Source of the DNA: Gulosibacter massiliensis
GTDB lineage: Bacteria; Actinomycetota; Actinomycetes; Actinomycetales; Microbacteriaceae
Length of the DNA stretch: 53,678 nt
Assembly (NCBI GenBank): GCA_945949175.1
Contig: CAMFDU010000005.1
Span: forward strand, 1 to 53,678
Reading direction: 5' to 3'
How positions within the stretch are numbered: the first letter of the stretch is position 1; every line of letters begins with the position of its first letter. The notes under the pieces were generated by a model, which saw only the letters and a program-made list of their open reading frames with translations, did no database searches and was not told the origin of the DNA. Of the stretch, positions 28,173 to 36,642 are shown piece after piece. The translations under genes were made by a program, and so were the position numbers.

Positions 28173-29686
28173 GAACGTTTGTTTTTTCGTCCACGTGCCA
28201 CAGAATTCACCATCGACGGGAACACCAATCCGTGCATCGGCCAGACAAGCCACCAATAGACGTGTCCGGCGAGCCCGCGCGGTGCGAAAAAGGCGCGTTG
28301 AGTGACCTTCGCCCCAGTGCCCTCGGCCTCAACTGTGAATTCCAGCCAGGCTAAGCCCGGATTGCGCATCTCGGCGCGAAGACGCAATACGTTCGGTGGA
28401 CGAAGAGACTCGACCCGCCAGAAATCGAGCGCCTCGCCCTCGACCAAGTGGTTCGGGTCGCGACGCCCACGGCGAAGACCAGGGCCGCCGACAAGTCGGT
28501 CTAGCAGTCCACGCGCTTCCCACGCCCAACTGGCAGTGGAATAGCCGTTATCCCCACCGATTGACTCGACGCGCTTCCACACCTCGTCAACCGAATCGGT
28601 GCTGTGTACGACGCGAACGTCCTTATAGAGAGTTCCACCGGCCCAATCTGGATCGGTTGGAAGTGGTTCTGACGGTGAACCGGGGAGCGAAGCATCCGAC
28701 CATCGAGTGTCGACGTGGGCGTCCTTGATTTTTGTTAGGGCCAAGGACACCGCGCGGTCAAACTTTGTGAGCCCAGCGGGAGGGTCCGGAATCAAGCGTC
28801 GAATGTCGTCGTTACGAGCCACAACTTCGTTCTTCAAGCTCGCGACGAGTCTTCGGGCGAGCGTGTACGGTACGGGGGTGACGAGCCCGACCCAGCCACT
28901 CGACAGCCTCGGTGTCAGAACGGGTACCGGAATAATGATTCGCGGGCGGAGCCCGGCCGCCGCTGCGTAATGCTCCATCATCTCTCGATACGTGAACACA
29001 TCAGGCCCGCCAATGTCGTAGTCACCCGAAATGGAATCGGGCAGCGACGCGGCGCCGACGAGGTATCGAAGAACATCTCGAACCGCGATGGGCTGAATGC
29101 GCGAATTGACCCACTTGGGGACCGTCATGATCGGCAACCGTTCGGTCAGATAGCGCAGCATCTCGAATGACGCAGAACCCGAACCAATGACGACTCCCGC
29201 GCGCAATTCGATAGTGGGGACACCGCAGTTCTGCAAGATGTCACCGGTGTCTGCTCGTGATTGAAGGTGGGGGGAAAGGGTTGAGTCGGAGTCGGCCATC
29301 CCACCGAGGTAAACAATTCGCGATACACCTGCGGCGAAACATTCTTCGCCGAACAGCGTCGCGACTAGACGTTCTTCGTCCTCGAAGTTCTGCGGGGACA
29401 TGAGGGCGTGAAGAAGGTAGTAGGCGATGTCGACCCCTGCGACCGCACGCGTAAGGTCGTCGCGGTTTGTGGCGTCACCGTCGACCACCTCGACCTTGTC
29501 GATCCACGGATGGAAGCGCAACCGCTCGGCGTGACGGGCCATGACACGGACCCGATAGCCGTGGGCGAGAAGTTCGCGGACGAGTCGCCCGCCGATGTAG
29601 CCCGTCGCCCCGGTGACGAGGCACAGCGCGGGTAAGCCGTCCTTACCCCGCCGCAGGGGAAGGTCGGATGTGATTTCACTGGGCAC
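28169..29686 (-). CDS. NAD(P)-binding SDR fused to a DUF2867 domain
   Basis: A 505-residue protein. The N-terminal half is an atypical SDR with VTGATGYIGGRL, related to NmrA/complex I NDUFA9-like proteins. The C-terminal half, from about residue 330 (YKDVRVVHSTDSVDEVWKRVESIGGDNG), has the START-like DUF2867 fold ending in FAPRGLAGHVYWWLVWPMHGLVF. The two-domain arrangement is known in actinobacteria but its reaction is not established. It lies upstream of the EamA gene with a 4-base overlap, so the transporter may carry its product. The start is divergent from psuG across 34 bases. Confidence 0.82.
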   Translation of the reverse strand: MPSEITSDLPLRRGKDGLPALCLVTGATGYIGGRLVRELLAHGYRVRVMARHAERLRFHPWIDKVEVVDGDATNRDDLTRAVAGVDIAYYLLHALMSPQNFEDEERLVATLFGEECFAAGVSRIVYLGGMADSDSTLSPHLQSRADTGDILQNCGVPTIELRAGVVIGSGSASFEMLRYLTERLPIMTVPKWVNSRIQPIAVRDVLRYLVGAASLPDSISGDYDIGGPDVFTYREMMEHYAAAAGLRPRIIIPVPVLTPRLSSGWVGLVTPVPYTLARRLVASLKNEVVARNDDIRRLIPDPPAGLTKFDRAVSLALTKIKDAHVDTRWSDASLPGSPSEPLPTDPDWAGGTLYKDVRVVHSTDSVDEVWKRVESIGGDNGYSTASWAWEARGLLDRLVGGPGLRRGRRDPNHLVEGEALDFWRVESLRPPNVLRLRAEMRNPGLAWLEFTVEAEGTGAKVTQRAFFAPRGLAGHVYWWLVWPMHGLVFPSMVNSVARGRKNKRS

Positions 29687-29720
29687 TATTCGATAGTAGA
29701 GCGTGCGGTATCGTCACAGG

Positions 29721-30632
29721 GTGCCTACGTTGAACATCGCCCCCGAAGTGGCGCTCGCGCTCGCGAACAACAAACCCGTCGTCGCGCTTGAATCGACGAT
29801 TATTTCGCACGGACTCCCGCGCCCACGCAACCGTGAGGCCGCTCTCGAGTTCGAACAAATCTTGCGAGACATCGGAGTCGTCCCGGCGACAATCGCGGTC
29901 ATCGATGGAGTCCCGACCGTTGGCCTCGATGCTGAAGGGCTCTCGACAATCGCGGACGAGGACATTGCCAAGGCGAGTGTTCGAGATCTGCCGATTCTGC
30001 TGGCAAAGCGACAAAGCGGTGCAACGACAGTCGCTGCAACTGCTCACATTGCTGCTCAAGCCGGAATTCGCGTGTTCGCGACCGGCGGACTCGGTGGTGT
30101 TCACCGCGGGGCCAACGAAACCTTCGACGAATCCGCTGACCTGTCGACGCTCGCTGTGACCAACATTTCCGTGGTCTCGGCCGGCGTGAAGTCAGTTCTC
30201 GACATTGCTGCAACGCTCGAACGGCTCGAAACACTATCCGTTCCTGTCATCGGATACGGAACTACGTCGTTCCCCGCCTTTTGGCTGAGAGACAGCGGTT
30301 TCACCCTCGACTGGTCGGCGGCGGACGCAACCGAAGTCGCCGCAATCATGAAGGCCCATGATGACACGGGACACGGCCAGGGCATCGTTGTTGCGAATCC
30401 GATTCCCCTCGCCCAGCAGTGGGATCCGGTCGAACACGATCACGTGTTGTCCGAGGCGTTCCTCGCCGCCGAACAGGCCGGCGTGCGTGGTAAGGCCGTT
30501 ACTCCGTTCCTTCTCGGTTACATCGTCGAGGCGTCGGGTGGTCGCAGCCTCGACGTCAACCTTGATTTGGCACGCAACAACATCCGAGTCGCGGGCGACA
30601 TCGCGACCGCGTGGTGCCTACTCGGCGCATGA
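29721..30632 (+). CDS. psuG: Pseudouridine-5'-phosphate glycosidase
   Basis: A 303-residue enzyme that cleaves the C-glycosidic bond of pseudouridine 5'-phosphate to uracil and ribose 5-phosphate. The family's catalytic Glu lies in VALESTIISHGLP (E24 from this start) and the Schiff-base-forming Lys in LPILLAKRQSGATTV. The conserved GGLGGVHRGA and C-terminal LDVNLDLARNNIRVAG follow. GTG 29721 is preferred because it gives the usual N-terminus; GTG 29703 is possible. ATGA overlap joins it to the kinase. The uracil it yields could feed upp at 33471-34106. Confidence 0.93.
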   Translation: MPTLNIAPEVALALANNKPVVALESTIISHGLPRPRNREAALEFEQILRDIGVVPATIAVIDGVPTVGLDAEGLSTIADEDIAKASVRDLPILLAKRQSGATTVAATAHIAAQAGIRVFATGGLGGVHRGANETFDESADLSTLAVTNISVVSAGVKSVLDIAATLERLETLSVPVIGYGTTSFPAFWLRDSGFTLDWSAADATEVAAIMKAHDDTGHGQGIVVANPIPLAQQWDPVEHDHVLSEAFLAAEQAGVRGKAVTPFLLGYIVEASGGRSLDVNLDLARNNIRVAGDIATAWCLLGA

Positions 30633-31516
30633 CGGTCCAGGGAACAATTGTCGTCGTCGGTGACGTCATCGACGACATCATCGTTCGCCCGCACAGTCCG
30701 ATTCGCACGGACACCGACACCCCCGCGCTAATTGAACGACACCCCGGCGGGTCTTCGGCAAACACCGCTGCGTGGCTCGGGTACATAGGCGCGAACGTAT
30801 ATTTTTTCGGCCAGGTTGGCGAAGCAGACAACGCGCGCCACACATGGGAACTGGAACGGTTCGGCGTAAAGGCTCATTTGAACAGTGACACGGAACGTCC
30901 TACGGGAACAATAGTCATCATTGTCGAGGGTGAAAAGCGAACCATGCTGACAGACCGTGGCGCGAACGTCGTCTTTGACCTCGATACGGTCCCACAGGAC
31001 CTAATCGCCATCGCCGAGTACCTGCACTTCACTGGCCACACGATCATTGACGAACCCAAGCGTGAATCCGTACAGCGATTGATTTCGCGGGCGGAGGCGC
31101 ACGGTGTATCGGTCAGCATCGATCCAGCATCGGCTGGATTCATTTCGGATTTTGGGGTCGCCGAATTTCTTCGACTCTGTGACGGTGCACACATCCTGCG
31201 ACCCAACGAGGACGAGGTTCGAGTTTTGTCCGGACGTGATGACGTCGAGGCGGCCACTATCAAACTGACCGAAATGTTCCCGCTCGTCGTGACAACCTGC
31301 GGTCGCGACGGTGTCATCATCGGGCAACGCGGCGAAGATATCGTTCGTGTTCCCGTAGAACCCATCGACGTCGTTGACCCCACGGGCGCCGGGGATTCGT
31401 TCAACGCCGGCTTGTTGGCGGGCCTCGCGCGGGGGTTGTCCCCTGTCGACGCCGCACGGGCGGCCGTAATTGTCGCCGCTGAGGCGGTCACTGCGGTGGG
31501 CGCTCGCCCCGCATAG
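30629..31516 (+). CDS. psuK: PfkB-family kinase, probable pseudouridine kinase
   Basis: A 295-residue ribokinase-family protein. It has the N-terminal HPGGSSANTAAWLGYIGA motif, phosphate-tail residues and the catalytic DPTGAGDSFNAGLLAG near the C-terminus. Translational coupling to psuG (ATGA) makes pseudouridine the likely substrate, giving pseudouridine 5'-phosphate for cleavage; specificity within the PfkB family cannot be read directly. ATG 30629 is chosen over the open frame from 30611 because of that overlap. The 3' end overlaps the convergent photolyase gene by 29 bases. Confidence 0.85.
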   Translation: MTVQGTIVVVGDVIDDIIVRPHSPIRTDTDTPALIERHPGGSSANTAAWLGYIGANVYFFGQVGEADNARHTWELERFGVKAHLNSDTERPTGTIVIIVEGEKRTMLTDRGANVVFDLDTVPQDLIAIAEYLHFTGHTIIDEPKRESVQRLISRAEAHGVSVSIDPASAGFISDFGVAEFLRLCDGAHILRPNEDEVRVLSGRDDVEAATIKLTEMFPLVVTTCGRDGVIIGQRGEDIVRVPVEPIDVVDPTGAGDSFNAGLLAGLARGLSPVDAARAAVIVAAEAVTAVGARPA

Positions 31517-32837
31517 TTGCGTAATCGGCCAGCGCACGGGCGCGGGTGTCGGCAAGGCTCACGATTGGATCGGGGTATAGCGGAGTGTTGTACTCGTCAA
31601 TCCAGCGCGCGCGATACTCGCTGTCGGGGTCGAACTTCGCGGCTTGCAGTTCGGGGTTGAACACGCGAAAGTAAGGGGCGGCGTCGTAGCCGCTGCCCGC
31701 AACCCACTGCCACGACGCTGGGTTGCTCGCTTCATCGGCGTCGACGAGCGTGTCCCAAAACCACTCCTCGCCGATCCGCCAATCGATTCCAAGGTTTTTG
31801 ATGAGGAAACTCGCCGCGACCATGCGCACGCGGTTGTGCATCGTGCCAATTTTCCATAATTCACGCATTCCAGCGTCTACCAACTCCACTCCCGTCGTTC
31901 CCTTTTTCCACGCAGAGAGGTGGGTTGCGTTTGGTTTCTCCCACGGGAACTCGTCAAATTCGGCTCGAAGGTTCCGACGGTGAAGGTCCGTGTTGTGAAA
32001 CAGCTGGTGGTACGAGAACTCTCGCCAACCGATTTCGCTCAGGAATCGGCTCGCGTTCGCTCGAGTTTCGGGAGTAACCACCGATTCGACCGCGTGCCAC
32101 ACCTGGTATGGGCTGATCTCGCCGAACCGCAAGTGTGGGCTCAACCCACTGGTCGATTCGATGCCGGGCTCGTCTCGGCGGTGGTACAGGGCCAGTCCCT
32201 TGGCGAGGAATTTTTCGAGCCGTTCGCGCGCGCCGGTTTCGCCCGGGCTCCACTGCGCCGGAAAATCACTCGCCCACGGCCGGTCGGGAAGAAGTTTCCA
32301 TGAATCGAGAAGGTCGGTCGCAGCCTCCACGCCCGCAATCGAAGCCGGCGCAGCGATTGGCTGCCTGGGTGCCGATCCCGCCAGGATCGACTTCCAGAAC
32401 GGAGTGAACACCTTGAACGGCGTTCCAGCGCCGGTCGTGACTGACCACGGGTCGTGCAACAACGAGCCGGTGTAACTGTGTGCATCCGGAAGCGAGAGCT
32501 TTAAATCGGTGTCAATCGCACGGGCCGATCCGTATCGCCGATTCCAGTGGACGCTCGTTGCACCGACCTCGGCCACGACGGCAGGAAGGACGTTTCGGGC
32601 GGCACCTCGCCGAAGTATGAGTGACCCGCCCAGCACTTCGAGGTCTTGCTGTAATTGGCGAAGTGAATGGTGAAGCCACCAGCGCGACGCCGCACCAATT
32701 GGCCGAATCTCGGGGGATTCCTCGTCGAGCACGTAGAGCACGGCGGTCCGCTCACCGGCGCTCAACGCCGCGTTGAGCGCCAGGTTGTCGGCGATACGCA
32801 AGTCATCGCGCAGCCAGACCAGAGAAGTGCTCATCAC
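31488..32837 (-). CDS. phr: Deoxyribodipyrimidine photolyase
   Basis: A 449-residue DNA repair flavoprotein that splits UV-induced cyclobutane pyrimidine dimers using light. The N-terminal antenna-chromophore domain begins SLVWLRDDLRIADNLAL. The FAD-binding domain has SGLSPHLRFGEISPYQVW, IGWREFSYH, GMRELWKIGTMHNRVRMVAASFL and ASWQWVAGSG, all hallmark class I segments. The length is standard. It implies life in sunlit habitats. It starts 6 bases after the stop of the orphan winged-helix gene on the same strand and may be cotranscribed with it. Confidence 0.95.
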   Translation of the reverse strand: MMSTSLVWLRDDLRIADNLALNAALSAGERTAVLYVLDEESPEIRPIGAASRWWLHHSLRQLQQDLEVLGGSLILRRGAARNVLPAVVAEVGATSVHWNRRYGSARAIDTDLKLSLPDAHSYTGSLLHDPWSVTTGAGTPFKVFTPFWKSILAGSAPRQPIAAPASIAGVEAATDLLDSWKLLPDRPWASDFPAQWSPGETGARERLEKFLAKGLALYHRRDEPGIESTSGLSPHLRFGEISPYQVWHAVESVVTPETRANASRFLSEIGWREFSYHQLFHNTDLHRRNLRAEFDEFPWEKPNATHLSAWKKGTTGVELVDAGMRELWKIGTMHNRVRMVAASFLIKNLGIDWRIGEEWFWDTLVDADEASNPASWQWVAGSGYDAAPYFRVFNPELQAAKFDPDSEYRARWIDEYNTPLYPDPIVSLADTRARALADYATMRGERPPQ

Positions 32838-32842
32838 ATCGC

Positions 32843-33454
32843 CTAGTAAATGTCGGGCGAGCGGCCCGTGCCGAAGTTGATAATGACATCTGGGTGGCGG
32901 TCAAACCGATAACCGACTCCGCGGACGGTTCGCACGATGTCCTCGAACGGCTCAAGTTTCGAACGGAGGCGCCGCACGTGCACATCGATTGTGCGACTGT
33001 TGGGCCGGTCGACGTCACTCGCCGCCCACAGCGTGTCAATCATTCCCGATCGGTCAACGGTGACCGCTTCACGCAGAACGAGGTACTGCAACAGTTCGAA
33101 CTCTTTATAGGTGAGTGGCGCAATCTCATCGTTAATGACCACTCGTTTCCGAGACAGGTCGATTGTGACTCCGTTCGTTGCAGCGACCGGTTTCGGCGGA
33201 AGCAGTTCGGCGACAGCGCGCGGTTCGCGTAGCGCTAAACGCACGATGTCAAGGTTCTTTCCCCGCTGACTTTCTGGAGCGTAGGCAACCGCGGCGTGAG
33301 ATTCCGTGCCAGGAACCGCCGTCGTGACTACGTTACGAACTGCGTCAACCATTTCCGAGATAGAGGTGCCAGCGGCGAGGGCGCTTGCTTCGTCGACGCC
33401 GACATACACCGCAAAACCACGTATTTGCGCGGGATTCTGGGCGTTATCAGGCAT
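32843..33454 (-). CDS. Orphan winged-helix protein with an OmpR-type DNA-binding domain
   Basis: A 203-residue protein whose C-terminal part (about 100-190) is an OmpR/PhoB winged helix: LTYKEFELLQYLV, the recognition segment NSRTIDVHVRRLRSKL and the wing TVRGVGYRFD. The N-terminal 95 residues are not a response-regulator receiver domain: no DD pair, phosphoacceptor Asp or conserved Lys is visible. Instead they hold an alpha/beta segment (FAVYVGVDEASALAAG, then ESHAAVAYAPES). It therefore probably responds to something other than a histidine kinase. It lies between upp and the photolyase on one strand; regulation of phr is possible but unproven. Confidence 0.8.
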   Translation of the reverse strand: MPDNAQNPAQIRGFAVYVGVDEASALAAGTSISEMVDAVRNVVTTAVPGTESHAAVAYAPESQRGKNLDIVRLALREPRAVAELLPPKPVAATNGVTIDLSRKRVVINDEIAPLTYKEFELLQYLVLREAVTVDRSGMIDTLWAASDVDRPNSRTIDVHVRRLRSKLEPFEDIVRTVRGVGYRFDRHPDVIINFGTGRSPDIY

Positions 33455-33470
33455 CCCGGTATTTTACCGT

Positions 33471-34106
33471 TTAGCCTGCGACGCCATAGAGACGGTCGCC
33501 CGCATCGCCGAGCCCGGGAACGATGAACCCGTGCTCGTTCAGTTTTTCGTCGAGTGCGCCGAGAACGAGAGTGACGTCGTGGTCGGCAACGGCCTTCTCG
33601 ACAGCGGCAACGCCCTCGGGTGATCCCAGAAGGCACACTGCGGTGACGTCGGTAGCGCCACGCTCGAACATAAAGTCAATGGCGGCTATGAGCGACCCAC
33701 CGGTCGCAAGCATCGGGTCGAGTACGTAGCACTGGCGGCCGGTGAGGTTCGCGGGGAGGCGCTCGGCGTAGACGCTGGGCTGAAGGGTGGATTCGTCGCG
33801 GACCATCCCGAGGAATCCCGTTTCCGCACTGGGCATCAATCTCAGTAATCCTTCGAGCATCCCGAGTCCAGCTCGAAGAATTGGCACAATGAGCGGACGT
33901 GGTTCGGCGAGGATTACTCCCTCGGTTGGTGCGACCGGTGTCTCGATGTGGTGTGGGACCACCCGGACGTCGCGGGTTGCCTCGTAGGCCAGAAGCGTCA
34001 TGAGCTCGTCGGTGAGAGTGCGAAAAGTAGACGACGGCGTGTTCTTATCACGCAGCATCGTGAGCTTGTGAGTGATCAGGGGGTGATCGGCAACTATGAC
34101 TCGCAT
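33471..34106 (-). CDS. upp: Uracil phosphoribosyltransferase
   Basis: A 211-residue salvage enzyme joining uracil and PRPP to UMP. The start [20 protein letters not shown] is characteristic, and the PRPP loop [15 protein letters not shown] and uracil-binding C-terminal [12 protein letters not shown] are intact. ATG 34106 is chosen over the TTG at 34115 from family length. It is divergent from tadA across about 30 bases. Uracil released by PsuG, also in this window, is one possible source of substrate. Confidence 0.95.
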   Translation of the reverse strand: MRVIVADHPLITHKLTMLRDKNTPSSTFRTLTDELMTLLAYEATRDVRVVPHHIETPVAPTEGVILAEPRPLIVPILRAGLGMLEGLLRLMPSAETGFLGMVRDESTLQPSVYAERLPANLTGRQCYVLDPMLATGGSLIAAIDFMFERGATDVTAVCLLGSPEGVAAVEKAVADHDVTLVLGALDEKLNEHGFIVPGLGDAGDRLYGVAG

Positions 34107-34135
34107 AGGCTTCAATCTATCGAATGGAGTGGCAG

Positions 34136-34594
34136 ATGACCGAGGCTTTCGGCGCGATGGACGAGGCGCTTAGGCTCGCGCGGGTGGCGCTCGAGTCGAA
34201 CGACGTGCCCGTTGGAGCCGTGGTGCTTTCGCCGGATGGCGTGATTGTCGGCCGCGGTCGAAACGAACGCGAGTTAACGGGGGATCCGACCGCACACGCA
34301 GAGGTCGTCGCATTGCGCGACGCAGCTCGCGCAACGGGTATATGGAACCTCAGCGACCACACTCTCGTCGTCACACTTGAACCCTGTGTCATGTGCGCCG
34401 GCGCAATTTTGAACTCCCGTATTTCGAAAGTCATCTTTGGGGCGTGGGACGAGAAAGCGGGAGCGGCGGGCAGTGTCACTGACCTGCTGCGCACTCGTAC
34501 GTTACCGGCGAGAGTCGGAGAGGTCGTCGGCGGTGTTCGTGCCGACGAGTGTTCTGCGCTGTTGACCGAGTTCTTCGGTCAGCTTCGCGACTAA
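34136..34594 (+). CDS. tadA: tRNA-specific adenosine deaminase
   Basis: A 152-residue zinc enzyme that converts A34 to inosine in tRNA-Arg(ACG), the tRNA encoded at 1235-1307. The zinc and proton-shuttle motifs are HAE at 54-56 and PCVMC at 83-87, with the usual [12 protein letters not shown] afterwards. ATG 34136 is preferred because GGAG lies 6 bases upstream; the ATG at 34124 is in frame but lacks such a site. It overlaps the convergent membrane-protein gene by 4 bases. Confidence 0.93.
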   Translation: MTEAFGAMDEALRLARVALESNDVPVGAVVLSPDGVIVGRGRNERELTGDPTAHAEVVALRDAARATGIWNLSDHTLVVTLEPCVMCAGAILNSRISKVIFGAWDEKAGAAGSVTDLLRTRTLPARVGEVVGGVRADECSALLTEFFGQLRD

Positions 34595-34974
34595 ACGTAG
34601 AGCTCGGCGTTCCAAAGCACGGCGATGATGAGACTGATCACCGCGAAGCCACCTGCCGTGTGGAAGAACGGCTGAAGTTTCTTTTCGCCGGTTGACTGGC
34701 GCTTTGCTCCGAGCACCGCAGCGACTAACGCGCCGGTGGCGAGCAGAAACTTGACCGTGATTTTGAGGTTGTCTGGTGATTCGTCACCCATGTACGCGAG
34801 TCCGACCAGGATTGTGCCGGTAACCAACTGAATTGAGGCGCCCCACACCATAATGCGGAAGGGAAAGTTGTCCTTCGAGCGCATGTGGAGAATGAACGCT
34901 CCGACAAGAATGGCCATTCCGGTGAGGTGGACGAGGACGAAGGATTCGGTGATGAGGGGGAGAACGCTGGTCAC
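34591..34974 (-). CDS. Four-helix membrane protein
   Basis: A 127-residue protein with four predicted membrane helices (about residues 8-28, 40-62, 72-90 and 104-125) and short polar links, one containing KRQSTGEKK. No catalytic motif is evident. Proteins of this kind sit beside tadA/proC in related actinobacteria as conserved hypotheticals. GTG 34974 is used, with AAAGGA about 7 bases upstream. It is divergent from proC across 55 bases. The function is unknown. Confidence 0.75.
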   Translation of the reverse strand: MTSVLPLITESFVLVHLTGMAILVGAFILHMRSKDNFPFRIMVWGASIQLVTGTILVGLAYMGDESPDNLKITVKFLLATGALVAAVLGAKRQSTGEKKLQPFFHTAGGFAVISLIIAVLWNAELYV

Positions 34975-35012
34975 AGTGGTTCCTTTCTAACAGCGCTTAA
35001 TGCAACTGTTGT

Positions 35013-35018
35013 CATAAT
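35013..35018 (+). promoter_or_regulatory. -10 element of proC
   Basis: CATAAT matches the consensus at five of six positions and ends 11 bases before the proC ATG, in the 55-base divergent gap. No good -35 or Shine-Dalgarno is visible, so the leader would be only about 5 bases. Confidence 0.4.
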
Positions 35019-35029
35019 ACGCTGGCACC

Positions 35030-35839
35030 ATGTCGGAAACCTTTGCATTCCTCGGAGCGGGGTCAATGGGCGGGGCGATACTCGACGGATTGCGTGCCGC
35101 GGATCGCACCGCGACCGTGCGCGCAACCACGCGAACGTCGACGGCACAACGCTCGGGCGTTGAGTCTCGTTCGACCGAATCGGACCCGGGAGCGAACCGG
35201 TGGGCCGTCAAGGGTGCATCGCTTGTGATTGTCGGGGTGAAGCCTGGTGGCGTGATCGCCCTGCTCGAGGACATCGCGGATTCTCTCGACCCCGACGTGC
35301 TCATTGTTTCGGTTGCGGCGGGGATTACGACCGCGACCATGGAATCGGTGGTGCCGAACCCCGTTGTTCGCTCGATGCCCAATACCCCCGCACTCGTCGG
35401 CAAGGGAGTGACGGGAATTTCTGCAGGGTCTCGCGCAACCGCTGACCACATGGCGCGCGCCCGCGCTGTCTTTGAACTCGTTGGGTGGGTTCTCGAACTT
35501 TCCGAAGACCGAATTAATGCGTTGAGCACGATTTCGGGCTCGGGCCCTGCCTACGTTTTTCACGAGATGGAACAGTGGACTACCGCAGCCCGTGATTTGG
35601 GATTTAGTGACGACGACGCGCGGAATCTCGTCGAGAAGACGTTCGCTGGTGCAACAGCATTGCTGGAGGCGTCGGATGTCGGACCGGCCGAACTACGTCG
35701 TCGCGTGACGAGTCCGAATGGAACGACTGAACGCGCGATCGCCGTGCTTGACGATGCTCACCTCGCCAAGATTTATCGCGCTGCGGCCGAAGCCGCTCTC
35801 GCACGTGCCGAGGAAATGGCCCGCGAACTCGGTCGATAG
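35030..35839 (+). CDS. proC: Pyrroline-5-carboxylate reductase
   Basis: The 269-residue enzyme performs the last step of proline synthesis, reducing pyrroline-5-carboxylate with NAD(P)H. The Rossmann start FLGAGSMGGAILDGL, the segment VVRSMPNTPALVGKGVTGIS and the C-terminal TISGSGPAYVFHEME with GATALLEAS and RRRVTSPNGTTERAI are diagnostic. ATG 35030 gives the normal length. It is followed at 35978 by the bS22 gene. Confidence 0.95.
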   Translation: MSETFAFLGAGSMGGAILDGLRAADRTATVRATTRTSTAQRSGVESRSTESDPGANRWAVKGASLVIVGVKPGGVIALLEDIADSLDPDVLIVSVAAGITTATMESVVPNPVVRSMPNTPALVGKGVTGISAGSRATADHMARARAVFELVGWVLELSEDRINALSTISGSGPAYVFHEMEQWTTAARDLGFSDDDARNLVEKTFAGATALLEASDVGPAELRRRVTSPNGTTERAIAVLDDAHLAKIYRAAAEAALARAEEMARELGR

Positions 35840-35977
35840 CGCGAGGGACACCCCGATTTTGGGTCCCGTCGTCGTGCCATTCATCACACCCGCGCACACT
35901 CGATCAACCAAGTCGCGCTAGACTTGACGCTATTGTCCATTTGCCGACCAATCGGTCGGACCAGGTAAAGGTGTCTT

Positions 35978-36076
35978 ATGGGTTCCGTTATTAAGAAGCG
36001 CCGCAAGCGTATGGCGAAAAAGAAGCACCGCAAGTTGCTTCGCAAGACTCGCCACCAGCGTCGCAACAAAAAGTAG
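35978..36076 (+). CDS. Small ribosomal subunit protein bS22 (AURKAIP1/COX24-type)
   Basis: A 32-codon gene reading [20 protein letters not shown] then [12 protein letters not shown], too short for most ORF calls. The very basic sequence matches the AURKAIP1/COX24 domain family, identified as bS22 in mycobacterial ribosomes near the decoding site. The start is ATG 35978, with GTAAAGGTG upstream as a plausible ribosome-binding site. It opens a run of same-strand genes with the glutaredoxin-like and Dabb proteins. Confidence 0.9.
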   Translation: MGSVIKKRRKRMAKKKHRKLLRKTRHQRRNKK

Positions 36077-36091
36077 TCGTCCGCGATTCCG

Positions 36092-36346
36092 ATGGCCCGC
36101 GTCACTGTCGAAATGATGGGGAAGCCCGGTTGCCATCTGTGTGACGATGCTCGAGCGATCTTAAGCACCGTGCTCGACGACTTTCCGGAAACGGAATTCG
36201 TCGAGCACAACATTTTGGATGACGCCGAGTTGTTTGAAACCCTGAAGAACGACATCCCGGTCGTCGTCGTCAATGGTCGTCGGCACGCAACGTGGCGTGT
36301 GGACGCGAACGAGTTTCGGGCCGCGATAGAAAAGGAACTGCTGTGA
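36092..36346 (+). CDS. Glutaredoxin/thioredoxin-fold protein
   Basis: An 84-residue thioredoxin-fold protein of the DUF836/glutaredoxin-like group. The redox motif CHLC is at residues 14-17, after strand 1 (RVTVEMMGKPG), and the cis-Pro is in NDIPVVVVNG. It is expected to act as a cytoplasmic thiol reductant or be involved in disulfide exchange. It starts 15 bases after bS22, and its stop overlaps the next gene's GTG (GTGA). No partner is evident. Confidence 0.88.
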   Translation: MARVTVEMMGKPGCHLCDDARAILSTVLDDFPETEFVEHNILDDAELFETLKNDIPVVVVNGRRHATWRVDANEFRAAIEKELL

Positions 36347-36642
36347 TTCAACACGCTGTGATGTGGAAACTCATCGACCTAGACGACGCTGAACGCGTTG
36401 CCGCACTGGACCGATTCGACACCGAGCTGAGGGCTCTCGTTGGAGTTGTGCCCGGACTCGTCAGCGTCGCCCTGACACCGGATGTCCGCGATGTCGAATC
36501 GAACTTCGATGTCGCCCTTGTTTCCATTCACGAATCGCGCGAGGCGCTCGCGACGTATCAGGCGCACCCCCACCACGTCGCTATCGGAGCGTGGTGGGGT
36601 CCGCTCGTCGCCCAGCGCGGAGCGGTCGACAGCGAGATTTAG
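36343..36642 (+). CDS. Dabb-family (stress-responsive alpha/beta-barrel) protein
   Basis: A 99-residue protein beginning with the Dabb signature IQHAVMWKL and containing a conserved YQAHPHHVAIG near the C-terminus, where the dimeric ferredoxin-like barrel places its His-rich pocket. The family includes proteins of unknown role induced by stress. GTG 36343 is chosen because it overlaps the glutaredoxin-like stop by 4 bases and gives the normal start. The next gene's ATG follows its stop directly. Confidence 0.85.
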   Translation: MIQHAVMWKLIDLDDAERVAALDRFDTELRALVGVVPGLVSVALTPDVRDVESNFDVALVSIHESREALATYQAHPHHVAIGAWWGPLVAQRGAVDSEI

